In this document: positions 49,001-62,147 of the stretch, one piece after another
Layout of the letters: each line of letters starts with the position of its first letter
Numbering within the stretch: position 1 is the stretch's first letter
Origin: Dioscorea cayenensis subsp. rotundata
Taxonomy: Eukaryota > Streptophyta > Magnoliopsida > Dioscoreales > Dioscoreaceae
NCBI RefSeq assembly: GCF_009730915.1
Contig: NC_052474.1
Location: 20,433,501-20,497,500, forward strand
Reading direction: 5' to 3'
Length of the DNA: 64,000 nt
Notes under the pieces: model-generated
The model's database searches: none
What the model saw: the letters and a program-made list of their open reading frames with translations, nothing else
What the model was told of the DNA's origin: nothing
Made by a program: the position numbers and the translations under genes

Positions 49001-50415
49001 ATCACTCTGCCATACTCATTTCTCCCAAAGATGGCTGCAAGAAAATTAAGAGATGCTGCAGATAAGGTATTCACATTTTCTTTAACTTGAACTTGGTCTG
49101 CTGTCAACCTAATTAGTATTATCATTGGTAGTTCATGTCAGCAGTAGAAAATTATCAAGATGTTGAACATTTGTCATTAGTGGCTTTCTTTCCTTTGATA
49201 CTATGTTTTATCTTGGGAATCTAAATTTTTAATTTGGCATTGTCTTACCCATGGCATTATCCTAAAATCACACCCCTTTGACTTATGGGTATGCATGCTT
49301 GTGAGCTTGGTGGAAATGAAATTGTTTATTGTTTCGTAAATTCTTAGTTGGCTCTAAAGGTTGTTGATTGAAAGCTGTAAATTGCTTTTATTTATTTATT
49401 TATGTTGCAAATTGTTGTTATCAAGATACTGATTCATGCAGTAGCTTGGGTTTTGCCATACAGTATTTAGTTATTGAGGTGTTAGGAGATGCGGTGTTCT
49501 ATTTTGATCTTTGTTTGCTCTTTCGTGTGGAGGAATTGGGAAGACATTCATTTTGGATTTGGAATAAGTCACATCAAATCTTTTTATTATAAGAGTATGT
49601 TTGTAGCCCTCTTGAATTGCATCTGAGATTTATATGAACTCTCCGTTATAGATTAAGGAACTCCTTGGTGATTATGATGCCATTCATGTGAGAAGGGGGG
49701 ATAAGATAAAAACAAGAAAAGATAGATTTGGAGTTGATCGGACCCTTCACCCTCATTTGGATAGAGATACACGACCTGAATTTATTGGAAGAAGAATTGA
49801 GAAATGGATTCCCAAGGGACATACACTCTTCATTGCTTCAAACGAGAGGACACCTAGCTTCTTTTCACCTCTTTCTGACAGGTAATCTCTTTGAGAATTT
49901 ATCTTTCTGTTTCTTTGTTAAAACATTGTTTTTTATAATTGAATGCAACTCTCAAGAATTTTGATATCAAATTTGCACAGCATTTATTTGGCTTGAATTT
50001 AAGATAAGAATTACAACTCAACATCCTCTTATGTGAGATTCTAAACATTCTGTTATAAACGTATGTTTCAGTGTGATGAACACATGCTCATTTTCAGTAT
50101 TTGTTTGATATTGAATGCACTGAAATTTATAATCTAATTCTTTGTTTATGCATCTTCTCATGTTATGCAATGGCTTCTTAATCTGTCGACAGATATAGGC
50201 TGGCATATTCATCAAATTACAGTGACATCCTGGACCAGGTGGTAGAAAACAATTATCAGCTGTTCATTATTGAGAGGTTAATTTTAGCTGGTGCCAAAAC
50301 CTTTGTCCGGACATTTAAAGAAGATGAGAATGATCTCAGCCTTACTGATGACCCTAAGAAGAACACGAAGAAATGGCAAATACCAGTTTATACCATTGAT
50401 GGTGAAGGAAGTTAA
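46093..50415 (+). CDS. O-fucosyltransferase-family protein (At3g05320/OFUT23-like), six exons, one frameshift in exon 1
   Basis: Exons are 46093-46419, 47037-47129, 48570-48803, 48964-49066, 49652-49881 and 50193-50415. Exon sum is 1210 nt, one more than a whole number of codons; with one base less it is 402 aa. The N-terminus (MAISKKSKQKPRSR, then VLLLVITAIAIACFWLLY) is a classic type II Golgi signal anchor. The conserved part of exon 1 (KYFVLGNRVDCPRKHCDSC, then EGLGHQESSLRCALEEA) lies in the +1 frame, so an extra base lies between about 46240 and 46297. Later exons carry VFVMPSRMCINPIHNKKGIL, NSCAMDSLYDLDLISE, CKDRNNRS…LPYSFLPKMA, DYDAIHVRRGDKIKTRKDRF (the HVRRGDK motif of GDP-fucose-using enzymes) and YQLFIIERLILAGAKTFVRT. 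Expected role: protein fucosylation in the secretory pathway. An AATAAA lies near 50960. Confidence 0.88.
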
Positions 50416-51296
50416 ACACGATCCTTGAGAAGCTCAAAATTTCTGCTGTTCTAACTGTTAATTATAATCTGGTTCGTGAGCAGCAAACCAAGATGCAGTC
50501 TCCTGCCACAACATCACTGATACCAAAATTGACTTTTTAGAGTGCAAATAGATGAAGTGAAAATTTATAGGTTACCAACCAGAGAAGCCGAGTTGTTTTC
50601 TTCTACACAAAGCGCATTAAAAAGCATCATTTTAAGCACAAGAATTCGCCATTGCATGCCAAACCTTTTTATGTTGGTGAAATGCCGGTGTTCAGGGGCG
50701 ACAAGCTACTGCATTATGAACTCGGGGTTGAAATTCATGTGATATCAGATGTGTGACATGTCTGCACATCCTTTTGTACTAGTTTCTGATTATATTTTTC
50801 TCTGTTTTTTCCAAGTGAAAGATAGAAACATTATGTTGTTGAATGGGCAATGAACATTTGCAAGTTTGGTTTTACTGCAGCTGTTATTAATTTTGGAGTA
50901 ATTAGTCTCTGGTTTTCTGTACATCTTGCTCAAGTTTTTGGCCATAAAAAGCAGGTTGAAATAAAGAGATGTGTGAAATATAGTGTTTATTAGTTGTGTA
51001 TATCTTCAATTTACAAAAGCAGTCACATTATAATTTGTAATAATTACTCTTATATTGGGGACTGATAATCTAAGGACGTCCTTAGATTTAAAAATTCAGA
51101 GATGTCTCACAATAACTGTTAATTAGATTATCATCTAATAATTATTGTTTTATTATAAATATAACCCTGAAAGTGAGATTAGCATTAATAACCCCACTTC
51201 TGAGTTAGTAATGAAATAATAGCCGTTAGATAGATGATCTAACCGCTGCTGTGGGGATGTCACTAGATTCGTTTTATAGGAATATTCCTAAAAAAC

Positions 51297-51331
<35 letters not shown>

Positions 51332-52261
51332 AAGCTTCTGAAAATTAGCAAAATTATGTATTAGTCCATGTGAAACTCATGGAGATCACACATAATTCTG
51401 AGAGTCACTAATGTGTGTGAAGAAGACACGAACAAGTAATGTGAACAAATGATGCCGAGCTTTTAAAATTCTTTTCTATGTTTTAGAAATTAATTAATTA
51501 ATTAATGACAAATCTGATGCTTTGACGTCGTTACGCAAATGTCACCAATGAATTTTATAAGTGAGGCCCTTAACGTTTGGTAATTATTCATTTTACTTTC
51601 TAAAGTGGAATAAATCTTTATATAATTTTTACTTTATTTATTTATTTATTTTGATTTTTCTTTATTTAAATATGAACTCACACATGAACAAATCCATGCA
51701 GTTTAAGGCAAAAAATTATATATATCTATATACATATATTAAAAATAAAAGTGGATAATAACAAAGAGAATAGTAGTAAAAATATTATTTCATTGATTGT
51801 GGTAAATGTAGTAAAAGAATGTAAGCATGTTAATACACAGGCATTCTAGTTATATTAGATGAATACAATGAAAAATATATTTGTATATCATTAATAATAA
51901 GCAATTATGTCCTAAAATATACAATCAAAATCTCCCCAAAATTGAGAGAATCACTAAAAATATTTGCGATATCACATAGCACCATAAACATTAAAAAAAA
52001 ACTTAATTATTTCATAAAATTAGTAATTTTTAAAAAGAATTAGTTCCTAATCCAAGATTATGAAAAAGAATCTATTGTTAAAACCACCAAATTCAGATGA
52101 TTAGCAGCACTAACCCTCAGTTCTTTAGAAGAGGAAAACTGTGGCGAGAATTCAAATTTTATGTAGAGGAATTAACAACACGGGACTTTAGATCTTCATA
52201 CAAACCCTAATAAACCAAGGTGAGAACGTGTGAGACTTAGTGAGAGCACAGGAGACATTAA
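50416..52261. other. 3' UTR and AT-rich spacer
   Basis: The 3' UTR probably runs to about 50980 (AATAAA context). A (TA)n tract lies at about 51300-51327. No other gene is seen. Confidence 0.45.
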
Positions 52262-52605
52262 GGGTCCATTTGATACACAAGATTTTAAGAGCCAGCACAG
52301 AATAATTTATACAGTTACTTGTTTGATTTACAAATAAAGTGAGTACAACATAAACGGTTGGTTGAATACAAATCTTTGGATTTTCAAAAAAATATTGTCA
52401 TGAATATATAACATTAAAAGAATATTATAGTAAATTAACAAATTTTAGTTCAATACTTTTGCAAATTAAACATCAAACAACACAAAAAATTCTATACTGT
52501 CTAATAAATATCAAAATAAAATAGCACATATATTGTACTGTATTTCAACCATTTATACTATATTGTACTGTTTGTGCTGTTATTATGAACTAATCAAATG
52601 TACCC
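52262..52605. mobile_element. Tourist-like (PIF/Harbinger) MITE
   Basis: The ends are GGGTCCATTTGAT and, reverse-complemented, GGGTACATTTGAT (12/13). They are flanked directly by TAA on each side (52259-52261 and 52606-52608). The element is 344 bp, AT-rich inside and non-coding. It lies about 1.1 kb upstream of the LNK-like gene. Confidence 0.75.
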
Positions 52606-53719
52606 TAAGTTTGCACATGTCTTTTGATTAACCCAGAGAATTGTCCCATTTATCAAAATAGAAATAAAATTAAAAAAAAAAAAAATAAGAAGAGAATCTA
52701 ACTCTAGGGAAACATGTGATAATCACTATATAGCATCTAGACTTCATGAGGAACAACTTTTCAATTCATCTCAAACACAAAAAAAGTTTATACAATCCAG
52801 GAAAATTCACAGAAGATGAAGAAGCTCAGCTGAAAATCAGAAAAAACTCTTACTTTAACTATTTATATGAAAAGTATTTAAATAACTGAAAGTTTAGTAC
52901 TCAAAATGAAATAAACTAAGTGATGCTGGACTAAGCTAACCCCAACACTGGACTTGGCTAACCCCGATGCTGGACTTAGCTTCTGCCTCGAACTTACTCT
53001 CCATCCATGATCAAATCAATCTCAGCCGTTGGTTTCTTTCCACCTTCTGCTAACGGATTTAACTGAAATTCGAACACATGAAAAGACATTCTTACCCCTT
53101 AATTGCTTTATATTTTTACCAGAACAACCTCTTCTCCTCAACTCGGATCCTTTCTGCAGAATGCTTCAATTACTAACAACAACATGAAGGGCCATGAAAG
53201 GCAAATGAACCACAGAAAAGCCCTCATTAGATCCTCTTAGAACACGTGGGAAAATTAGATGTGAGAATTAGATTCAATGAAATCTATTCACACCACTAAA
53301 TCTCTTTACCGGGCCCCACCACATTTCACAATACCAATTTCTTTTGCACCTTATCTCTAAATATAGAAACCAAAAATAATATTCCTTTTTTTCAGAAAAA
53401 AATTGGGAGACAAACTCAAGTTCTTTGTTTTCAGGTATTTATTATGTTATATTTAAATATTGATAATTTCACTGATTCTTTTTCTTTAATTATATGGACA
53501 TGAGACTTGATTTTTGATTGATTTTTATTGATCTTTTATATAGTACTGAATCTTTTTTCTTTTCTATATGTTGATCTAATTAAATTCTGTAATTATCTGT
53601 TTTTTTAGTAAGTCATGATCCATGACTTTTTATTTTTTTCTGCAAGTTTTACTTTTAATAGTTTCTGTGTTTTTTCATGCTAATCTGGTTTATGATGCCA
53701 AAATTTTCAGGTTGAGAAC

Positions 53720-55371
53720 ATGGACTGGTATTTCACAAGAGAAACTGAAAATTTTGTTGTTCCTGATGATCAAGAAACTGAAGATGTATCTACTGAAAAA
53801 CTTAGTGAAAAAGATGAAATTCCCGGTCATCAGTACAAAAAATTTAGTAACTCAAGTGCAAATAAGCTAACTTCATCGATAAATTGCAGCTTGGGGATGT
53901 CGGAAACTTCAATTCAAAGCATTTCTGATTTCCGGTTGCCGAACAATATGGGGCAAATGGATGACACTTTCTTGTAGGAACTTGTTTTAATCCTTGTAGG
54001 AACTAATAAGTCTGATAATTAAATTGTTGAAAACTTTCATTAAATAAACATTTAACACATGCTGCTATTCTCAGTTATTTTCTGATGTTTTTCTGCAGAA
54101 ACTCTTTGCTGGAAGATGATTTGCAGAATGGTTTTTTTGCTGATGTGAACATGGGTTCATTAAGTTTGATTACGGACCCTGCTCGATCAGTGAGCTCGAC
54201 ATGTGTGAAACCGTTCGGCTTTCTTCAGTCCTTGAATTATATATTAGAAGATTGGGAAATAGAAAATAGTTCATCATCATCTTTGATTCCCGACGAATCT
54301 AAGACATCAGAAGAATTGCCTATGGTATGATAGTTGAAATTTAGCTGCATTTGCAAGAAACCATTATTAAACTTTATTTTATAATCAGTTTCAGAATGTA
54401 ATGGTTAATAGCAAAAGTGATGCAATTGCCGATTTGGATAAGCCGGAATGTATGGAGCAAACAGTATTGCAGGAACTCGAACATGTAATGATTCAGGTAT
54501 ATATTATCAATTATATAAATCACTAAATCTTTATTTTCTTTCAAACAAAACCTGTCATAATTGATTCTTTATTTGGACAGATGAATAATGAGACACGAAT
54601 GTGCTTCCGAAATGCTTTGTATCGTCTCGCAGAAAACTCAAAACGAGTCGAATACAAAAATAGAGATGTAGAACTCAACTGTGAAAATTCAAGGTACAGA
54701 GAGACTCAGTAAATGGTTTCATGTATTAATTTCTCCAAGATAAACTCTTTATTTTATTAAAAAAAAATTCAGAATCTAAAGCTTTTGTTAAATTTTTTTA
54801 TGAGTATACATTGTGTACAGCATGCAATTTGATGCAATTTTAGTTGAATTATTTCTGCAATGCTGAGGTATCATGTTGAGTTTATATTTGAAATTGAAAG
54901 ATGATTGGTTTCTTATAAAAGTTTGTGTTAAGAATTAGTAATGATTGAAAAAAAAAAAATTCTGTATGATACATAATCAGTGTGCACAAATCTTATAAGA
55001 TTTATTTAGTACATTATTATTTTCTCTTTTTTCTGATCATCTTCTTGTAATTCCTTGAGATGATTTTTTTTTTACTGAATTCAGGAAGGAAAAAAATCAT
55101 GTGGTGGCGAAATTGAATGCGATCGACAGGGATGGTAGCGAACATGATGTTTTTGCAATCCATTCTTCAGTCCACACAATTTTTAGCTGAAACAACAACT
55201 GAAAGCAGCTTGAAAAAAATTCTTTTTGATGATCAAACCTCAATGCATCTTCAAGCATCAACAAGTGAGAAATCTGAAAGTGTAGCTGAATACTTCTCTG
55301 AAGTTAGTGACAGTCATTCAAATCACTTTTTGATTTTTTTGTGCATAAATCATATCAAAATTATTATTTAA
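53720..55371 (+). CDS. LNK-family protein (night light-inducible and clock-regulated), frameshift in last exon
   Basis: Exons are 53720-53973, 54099-54324, 54389-54496, 54581-54693 and 55085-55371. A 5'-leader intron ends at TTTTCAG just before the start. Diagnostic pieces are the N-terminal MDWYFTRETENFVVPDDQE, then MDDTFLNSLLEDDLQNGFF, then ETRMCFRNALYRLAENSKR, all in the order seen in LNK1-4 transcriptional co-regulators that bind RVE/MYB clock factors. As written, the last exon stops at 55188-55190 (268 aa). Removing one G from GGG at 55129-55131 gives NAIDRMVANMMFLQ, matching the family's IDR-VAN motif, and runs to 55371 (about 328 aa). The shorter family members (LNK3/4) are the closer size match. 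The frameshift may be a sequencing error. Confidence 0.8.
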
Positions 55372-55785
55372 TAGCATTTATTTGTTTTGAATTTTGTTAA
55401 CTGCCGGCATGAATTCTTGAAGTCACTATTTGACATTATTTGCTTTTTTAAATGCATCAATTTATTGGATTGGTCTTATTTCCTTTTGCGCATATATATA
55501 TATGGAGCTAGAATAAATATCAAAACTATGATATGTGTTAGAAATTATAGATAAATTTACTTTATTTTGTCTTCAATTTTGAAATTAATATTTTTGAATC
55601 ATCATCTCCATAATTATCATAATTATATTATTATTTTTTTTGTATTCTAATTTTTTTTATACGTATAATATTTATTTTTCCAAACTCTCAAGGGCAATAC
55701 CAAATTGACTCAAGGATTTCTCCAACTGAAATAGAAAAGAACAACAAGATCACAACAAAAGCCCACCAAATTCATTTGACTTAAT

Positions 55786-56425
55786 TTAAGGTTTGAAACC
55801 AAAACAAGTAAAGATAGCATGGCGACAAAGTTTCACACTCTTCTTCCTAAACTCCTCCATAATCATTCCACTAGATCTCTTACAAAACCTACCATTAATG
55901 CCATCATGTTGATCACCTTCTCTCCTAAACCTCCAATCCTTAACCACTAATTTCCTCTTGCCAACTTTGCATGAGCCCATCCTATCATCATCATCATCAT
56001 CATCTTGTTCTTCTTCCTTAGAACCAACCCAAAAATGAAGTCCTTAGAGGAGAAAGAGACCTAACTCTTCTTCTCTTAGGACTCTCAACCTCCTTCCTCA
56101 CTACCTCCAAGGCCAACATGAATGGATCCAAGTCCTTGTTCTCACATCTAAATGAACTTGATAGTAATCTAGGGGATATAGGACTTCTTCTTCTTGTTGT
56201 TGTTGTTCTTCTAGAACTTGTATTAGTGTCCATATTAGTAATGATTTGAAGACAAGGGGGAAGTTTGAGAGGGAGGATGGTTCCATTGAGAAAAAGCTCA
56301 TCAGCAGAAGGAGTAGTAGTAGTGTTAAGTGAAAGAAGATGATTGGATTGAAAAAGAAAACTCCATGTGGTATAGTTTTTCACGTGAAAGAGAGTGATAA
56401 AGTGATTGCACATGCATGGATGCAT
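55786..56425 (-). CDS. Small basic plant protein of unknown function, one frameshift
   Basis: It is intronless as far as I can see. The first part (56425-about 56031) contains DELFLNGTILPLKLPPCLQ, a Ser/Thr/Arg-rich stretch (SSRRTTTTRRRSPISPRL), NKDLDPFMLALEVVRKEVES and KRRRVRSLSPLRTSF. It then stops at 56018. Removing one A (plus strand) from the A5 run at 56031-56035 joins it to WVGSKEEEQDDDDDDD and MGSCKVGKRKLVVKDWRF, ending CFGFKP at 55786, for 212 aa in total. The motif order recalls uncharacterised plant proteins with an 'ELF.NG.ILPL.PPP' signature. I do not recognise a function. The arrangement suggests a nuclear or membrane-associated regulatory protein, but this is a guess. Confidence 0.6.
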
Positions 56426-56797
56426 GCAATCACTTTATATAAGGTTGGTTACGTAGAGGGAGGGGATTGAGTATCCTTTATTTCAGGCTTACAAACAGGG
56501 GAAATGTGTTGTATTTGAGAGAAAGAGGGTGATCGATGATTGAGAATATGGATTGAATTAATTGTGATTGTTGTGCCGGAAAAGAAGCATGATATTGTTT
56601 GTTTGTAGATGATGGAGAATATTATATATATATATACATATTGCATCCTTGGATTAATATAATATTTATGTAGTGAATGATAAAGATGTGCATAAATGTA
56701 TTTATATTGTAAAAGCGTAGAACATGGAGATATATGACAACATTTAATTAATGTTTATATATTTAAAAATAATTTGTGGGGAACTATGACAACAATC

Positions 56798-56870
56798 GGG
56801 GATGTAGCTCAGATGGTAGAGCGCTCGCTTAGCATGCGAGAGGTATGGGGATCGATACCCCACTTCTCCA
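56798..56870 (+). tRNA. tRNA-Ala (anticodon AGC)
   Basis: The 73-nt cloverleaf has acceptor GGGGATG, D-arm GCTCAGATGGTAGAGC, and anticodon arm CTCGCTTAGCATGCGAG with anticodon AGC. The T-arm is TGGGGATCGATACCCCA, and the 3' end is CTTCTCCA. T-runs at 56877-56889 serve as the Pol III terminator. Relative to the usual plant tRNA-Ala(AGC), the outer T-stem pair appears as T-A instead of C-G (both sides changed). Acceptor pair 6:67 is a T-T mismatch. Probably functional, but the mismatch is worth noting. Confidence 0.93.
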
Positions 56871-57850
56871 ATTACATTTTTATTTTTTTAATTTTATCTT
56901 GTTAATGGTTTCGAATTCATATTTTTAATTGTTTAGTAATTAATAAAAATAAGTGAAAAAACTTCTATGTCACTTTGATGTAAACATATTTTTGAAACAT
57001 TTAATATTTTACATATTTATTAGGTTGTATGTATAGATTTATTTATTTATTTATTTTTATTTCAGAGTGGTATCTGAGCTTTAGATTAATTAATTAATTT
57101 TTTATTTTTAGAAAAATATAATCATGATTTCATCAACTACAAGTTCAAAAATTAAAACTGTACTTATAATTGAAGAGCCGGATCATTCCCCTACTTCTCA
57201 TTTACTAATAAAACAAATAAAAGCAAATAAAAATACTAAAAAAACCAATGACCAGATCCTTTGTGTACAATATTTATTTAAAAAAAAAAAATCAAAATTT
57301 AACCTCAAAACTTATGTCCCTCATATAAAGTGTTCGTTGAGATTGACCTAACGGCATAAGTGCTTGATGAGGTTACAGTTGCACTCCATGTTTGTGCACA
57401 TCCTAGTTTTCTTTAAATAGGAAATGTTTGTCCCCTATTTATCAAAAACTGAGAAATCTCGGACAATTAACAAGTTAACAACATGCCTCATAAACATGAA
57501 TCTTAAATTCCTACTCTGTCTGCATAGAGTACTAGTTCAGACCCCAATTATGTACTAACATGTCGACAATAAAAAAAAAAAATGTAAAACTTCTTATTCA
57601 GTAACAGGACCATAACATGGTAACAACACCCTTCACAGTTCTCGAATCCCTTTTCGCCTTCTCATCTGTACATTCTTCTTCGGACCCGAGATTATCATTG
57701 CTAAATTCTTCATCTTCTCCATTGCCATGGTGCTCGGCAGGCATGAACTGGTCAGCTTGGTTTTTCCCGCCTCTCAATTCATCAGCTAATGACCTCTCGT
57801 TTTAAGTTTCCGGCACGATGGACATAAACAGTCATAGTTGTTGATTTCTG
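56871..57850. other. Spacer and 3' UTR of the kinase gene
   Basis: The part next to 57850 (from about 57600) is less AT-rich and probably transcribed as the kinase 3' UTR on the minus strand. The plus-strand open frame at 57617-57805 is likely a by-product. No other gene is seen. Confidence 0.4.
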
Positions 57851-60800
57851 CTAAACCTTTGGTATTGAGCGAGACGACACACCGTGTAGAAGTTTAACGA
57901 ATCCGAGGAAACTGAGTTTTCCGTCTGAATGTCTTATCCAATCTTGGAGAACAACATGAACAGGCACTGATGGACCGAGCCCCAATTCCTGGTAAGAACA
58001 AAAGAAGTTAATTGCTAGAATTTTGTGATTTGGCAATCGAAGTTTAGTCATTTGTTGATGTTAATATTGTACCGAGGCAAGCTCCTCAATCATGATCGGT
58101 CTATTCCCTTCCTTATCGAAAAGTTCAAATCCTCGCCGAGCATGTTGTTCCCAAGTATCCATGCTTTCTAATTGGTACACACTTAATGCAGCAGCAGCAA
58201 ATTCTTCAAGGTCTAGTTTTCGATACTGAAGAGAACTCACCTGGATCCATAATGAAAACCTTATCATGTTATTGACTCTAAAAACTTACAGCCAGATGGA
58301 AAAAGAAAACTGATTGAATGAAGCTTACAATATTGGCAAAATCAACCACCCTCGAATCCTTCATTGCATCGGTTGAGTATCTCATCAAGACCTATGATTA
58401 TTAAGCTACCACATAAGAGCTCTTGCTAGTGAATGGTTAAGGCGGTAAAACTTAAAACAATAAATAAATGCACTAACCGTCTTGAAGTTCTGCATCAAGA
58501 TATAACCGCCTTTGTTCGGTCCTAACAACTCAAATTGTTCACGCAAATATACTAGTTGGGGCACAGTCAAAGTTTTTGCGATAGCCTGCCATATATATAT
58601 ATATGTATATGTATATGTTATTTGCCAAAAGTTCAGTTATTTTCTCAAAAAAAAAAAAAAATCCATGTTTAATTATTGATCATTACCCTCAATGCTGCTT
58701 TTCTTAAGGACGAAGAACATATATAAGCTTTTACATGCTTATAAATTACAATGTCAATTGGAATCTTAATATCGTGATGATTTTTCGAGCCAAGGATGAC
58801 CTATAACATCATAATCAACAGTTCTGAACAATTCCAATTTTTGACAACAAATGATATGAATGCAATAAGGTGATGAAGAACTCACTGAGAGCTTGAGCAG
58901 CAGTCATTCTCTTTGCGACAATCTTTGTTCAGCAACCGCTGATCGAAATCTTTAGCCTGGGCTGATAGCGTAGGCCAAGGTGCTTCTTCAAAGTTCGGCT
59001 CTGCCTTCAGGACAGCTCGAAATATACCTGATTCAGTCCTCGCCCAAAACGGGCGGCTTCCGCAGAGCAAAAATGTATGCAATCACACCAATACTCCACA
59101 TGTCTCCCTCAGTACCATAAGATCGATGAAGAACCTCAGGAGCAACATAATACGCGCTTCCCACAATATCATTTAGTCTTTCATCTGTGCAACACAAAAA
59201 TAAATAAATAAATAATAGAATCCATCATAATGCAGTCGTAGCTAAAATAGGAATTTCAATTTGGTGTGCAATGTATATAATACTAACCTGGCTTGACAAA
59301 GTCTGACAAGCCGAAATCTATAACTTTCAAGTCAGAATTCTCATCCTTGGAAGTAAAAAGAAAATTCTGCATCACAGACAAAAAGATTTATGTGAGAAGC
59401 TGGATTTACAAATCTAAGTTTCACATCCAAACATAAATCACCTCTGGTTTTAGGTCACGGTGAACAACTCCTTGAAGATGACAAAAGGCTACGACACTCA
59501 AAATCTGGACAATCACAACCTTAGCATCTTCCTCAGAGTATTTTTCCACCCCTGAAGAGATTATAGTCAAAATTACTGATAAATGTTGAGGAAATCCGAC
59601 ACAAAATGATAGATTAATCATTGAAACAATGAAGGTACCTTTGAAAGGATCCGGTTTAATAGTTCACCTCCTTTGCATAACCTGAAGCATACAAAAAAAG
59701 AATAGCCAAACGGTAAGATAACTGAGAATTTACCTTAAGAAAGAATTATTAAATCCATTTCAATAAAAAGTAAAAAGGATAACTTGCTGAAACAATCTCT
59801 GTTAAAAAGTTTTATAGATCAAGGATTTTCCCATTACAACAAACAGAGAGTCTAGTATCTGATATGCTGGGTTGGCCAATAACAGTAAGTTGTACACTGT
59901 TTGATTTTTGTCAAGAAGAACATTGATGGATTTTTAAAAAAAGAAGATAATTACCAGAACATGCAAAATCACAGATAAATGATGCCATTTATAAATGAAG
60001 AGCCAGAAGAAAACATTGGATGAATTATTTTTTTTCAATATGAATTATAATGGTTATAATTCAATTTTCCACATCAGCTGGATGAAATCACAAAAGAACT
60101 AAAGTTAGAAACTCTTTAAAAAAAAAAAGAAACATGAAAATGTAATCGAAACTTACTCCATAACTATGTACACATTGTCCTCATCTTCACAAGCATCGTA
60201 AAAGTGCACTAAATTCTTATGCCCACTCAGAGCACTCAATATTCTAACTTCTCTCCTTACATCTTCGATAGCGATCGCTGTCGTCATCTGCCAAGGAGTC
60301 AATTGATTATAAATTCAATGAAAATGTGCTGAACTCTTAATATACTATTCATGATTTGCTAGCAAATAGAAAAATACTTTGCAAATAACCATTAAAACAG
60401 CTAAAAATAGCCAAGTCTAGATTTTGGACAGACATTCCATGCACTGATATTAGTATTGCACACTGCATTCTGAACCAAACTATAGTTTAAAGAACTAATG
60501 CATAAACAAATAACGAAAGGAAAGCCGACAAATGGACAGAATCAGAGGTTAAATTAGCAATTTTCGATTCCATGTCTCATCAGCTATAATTAGAAACACA
60601 AATTGTACTAAAGTTAAAGCGCCATCTTCTTTTCTATAATTAAAATTCCAAACTTGGGATAGTTATTGTAAACCTATCCCATGAACTACGCAACTAAACA
60701 AAAAAGTCTTACTCCAACCATAATCAGCTGCACCGATCCATATGAAGAAAAGGATGGAGAAAGTTGATCACCAATGAGCAACGTTGAGAAACATCATGAT

Positions 60801-62147
60801 TACAAATCATCGCCTAGCACAACATTTTAAAATTGGGAAATAACGGTGAAGCCGCCTAACATGTGCTCAACCAAATGAATTGATTTATTGAAATTTAAAG
60901 TAAAATAATATTTAATTGAAGACAAACAAGTGAATTGTAAAGTACCATTGACCCACTCCATGCATTGAATGCATGAATCCAAAATTTTTTAACATCATCT
61001 GCAAGAAGCAGGAAGATGAGGAAAACCTCAAAAAAATGATTTTTAGCATGAGACAAAATGGGGAAATAAATATAAGAAACAGTGGCAAAACCAAATTCAG
61101 ATATCATGTAAATGACACCAATAACATCACAAAAACATTTTCTTATAAACCACTGATACTCAAGAGCTTCTTTAAACAAATTTACACTAGTTATAAATAT
61201 ATTCTGATTGATTAGAATATAATTTCTGACAAATAATGCTGCAAGAAAACTAGAGCTCCCCACAATAAATTACCAAATCCAGTGGACCAAAGTGGGAAGA
61301 TAGCATACGAAAAAAGAACCAATGTACAGTCATTCACAAACAATAAAAAAACCATTCAATAGATGCCAGACTTTCAATTGCAATTTCTGTCTAGATTGAC
61401 CAGTACACTCAAAATAAACCAAAAAAACCAGCTGGCAGCATGTCAATATTTCCAAAAACACAGGGAAAAATTCAGAAGAATATCCAAAGAAATAACAACA
61501 ACAACAACAACAACAACAACAAATTATCATCAACAGGAAAAATAAGTAACACATGATAGCTAAACAATCAAACACATTGTCAGCATTCAAAAGAAGAACA
61601 AGAAGAGTAGATCTTCAATTAGCATTGATGAAAAAAAGGAGAAATTTTTACCAACCTTGGCTTTGGGGATAACCTTGACAGCAAGTTCCTCACCTTTCAT
61701 GTCCCCCTTCTTGGTCTTGGCAGAGCAAGTGTAGCCAAAATGGCCCCTGCCAACCTCCTCACCAAGCTCATATTTGGAAGAGAACTGCTTGGAAAATCCA
61801 AAGCTCTTATCCAAGCCAAGCTCAGCCTCACAACCCTCAGGAATGGAGGCCTCATTGGGCTTGACAGAGCCGTGCCGGCGAGCAAGCAGGGCCTTGATAT
61901 GCTTGGCCGGAGACGGAGGAGGGAAAGGGCGCTTGAGAAAGCGGAGAGGAGTTGAGGTCACACTGGAATTGGCCGGAGAGTTCTTATACGAACTCGGCAG
62001 TGGGCTGGGGCTATAGAATGGGAACTTAGGTTGCTTGGGAGTGCCAGCAACCGGCGGCGGTGCATCGCCATTGATGGGAAGAGGTTCAGGGCTCTCTTCC
62101 TCCTGGAACCCAGGGCTCTGGATTTGTTTTCCATGGCAAAGTCCCAT
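57851..62147 (-). CDS. CDPK-related protein kinase (CRK), 11 exons, several single-base frameshifts
   Basis: Exons in transcript order: 62147-61656, 60287-60157, 59681-59639, 59551-59442, 59366-59288, 59184-58886, 58800-58687, 58585-58478, 58391-58329, 58240-58073 and 57988-57851. The N-terminus MGLCHGK carries Gly2/Cys4 for myristoylation and palmitoylation. A Pro-rich region follows, then the kinase: Gly loop GRGHFG (about residue 133), AVKVIPKAK (catalytic Lys), [16 protein letters not shown] and [15 protein letters not shown]. The C-terminus has degenerate EF-hand-like sequence ([31 protein letters not shown]), typical of CRKs rather than true CDPKs. Breaks lie at the start of exon 4 (110 nt where 108 fits), at 59069-59073 and about 58907 in exon 6, and at 58781-58785 in exon 7. 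Removing single bases from short runs restores a protein of about 579 aa. Either a recent pseudogene or sequence error. Confidence 0.85.

Noticed and set aside
57617..57805. 62-residue plus-strand frame
   Set aside because: Lies in the probable 3' UTR of the minus-strand kinase gene.
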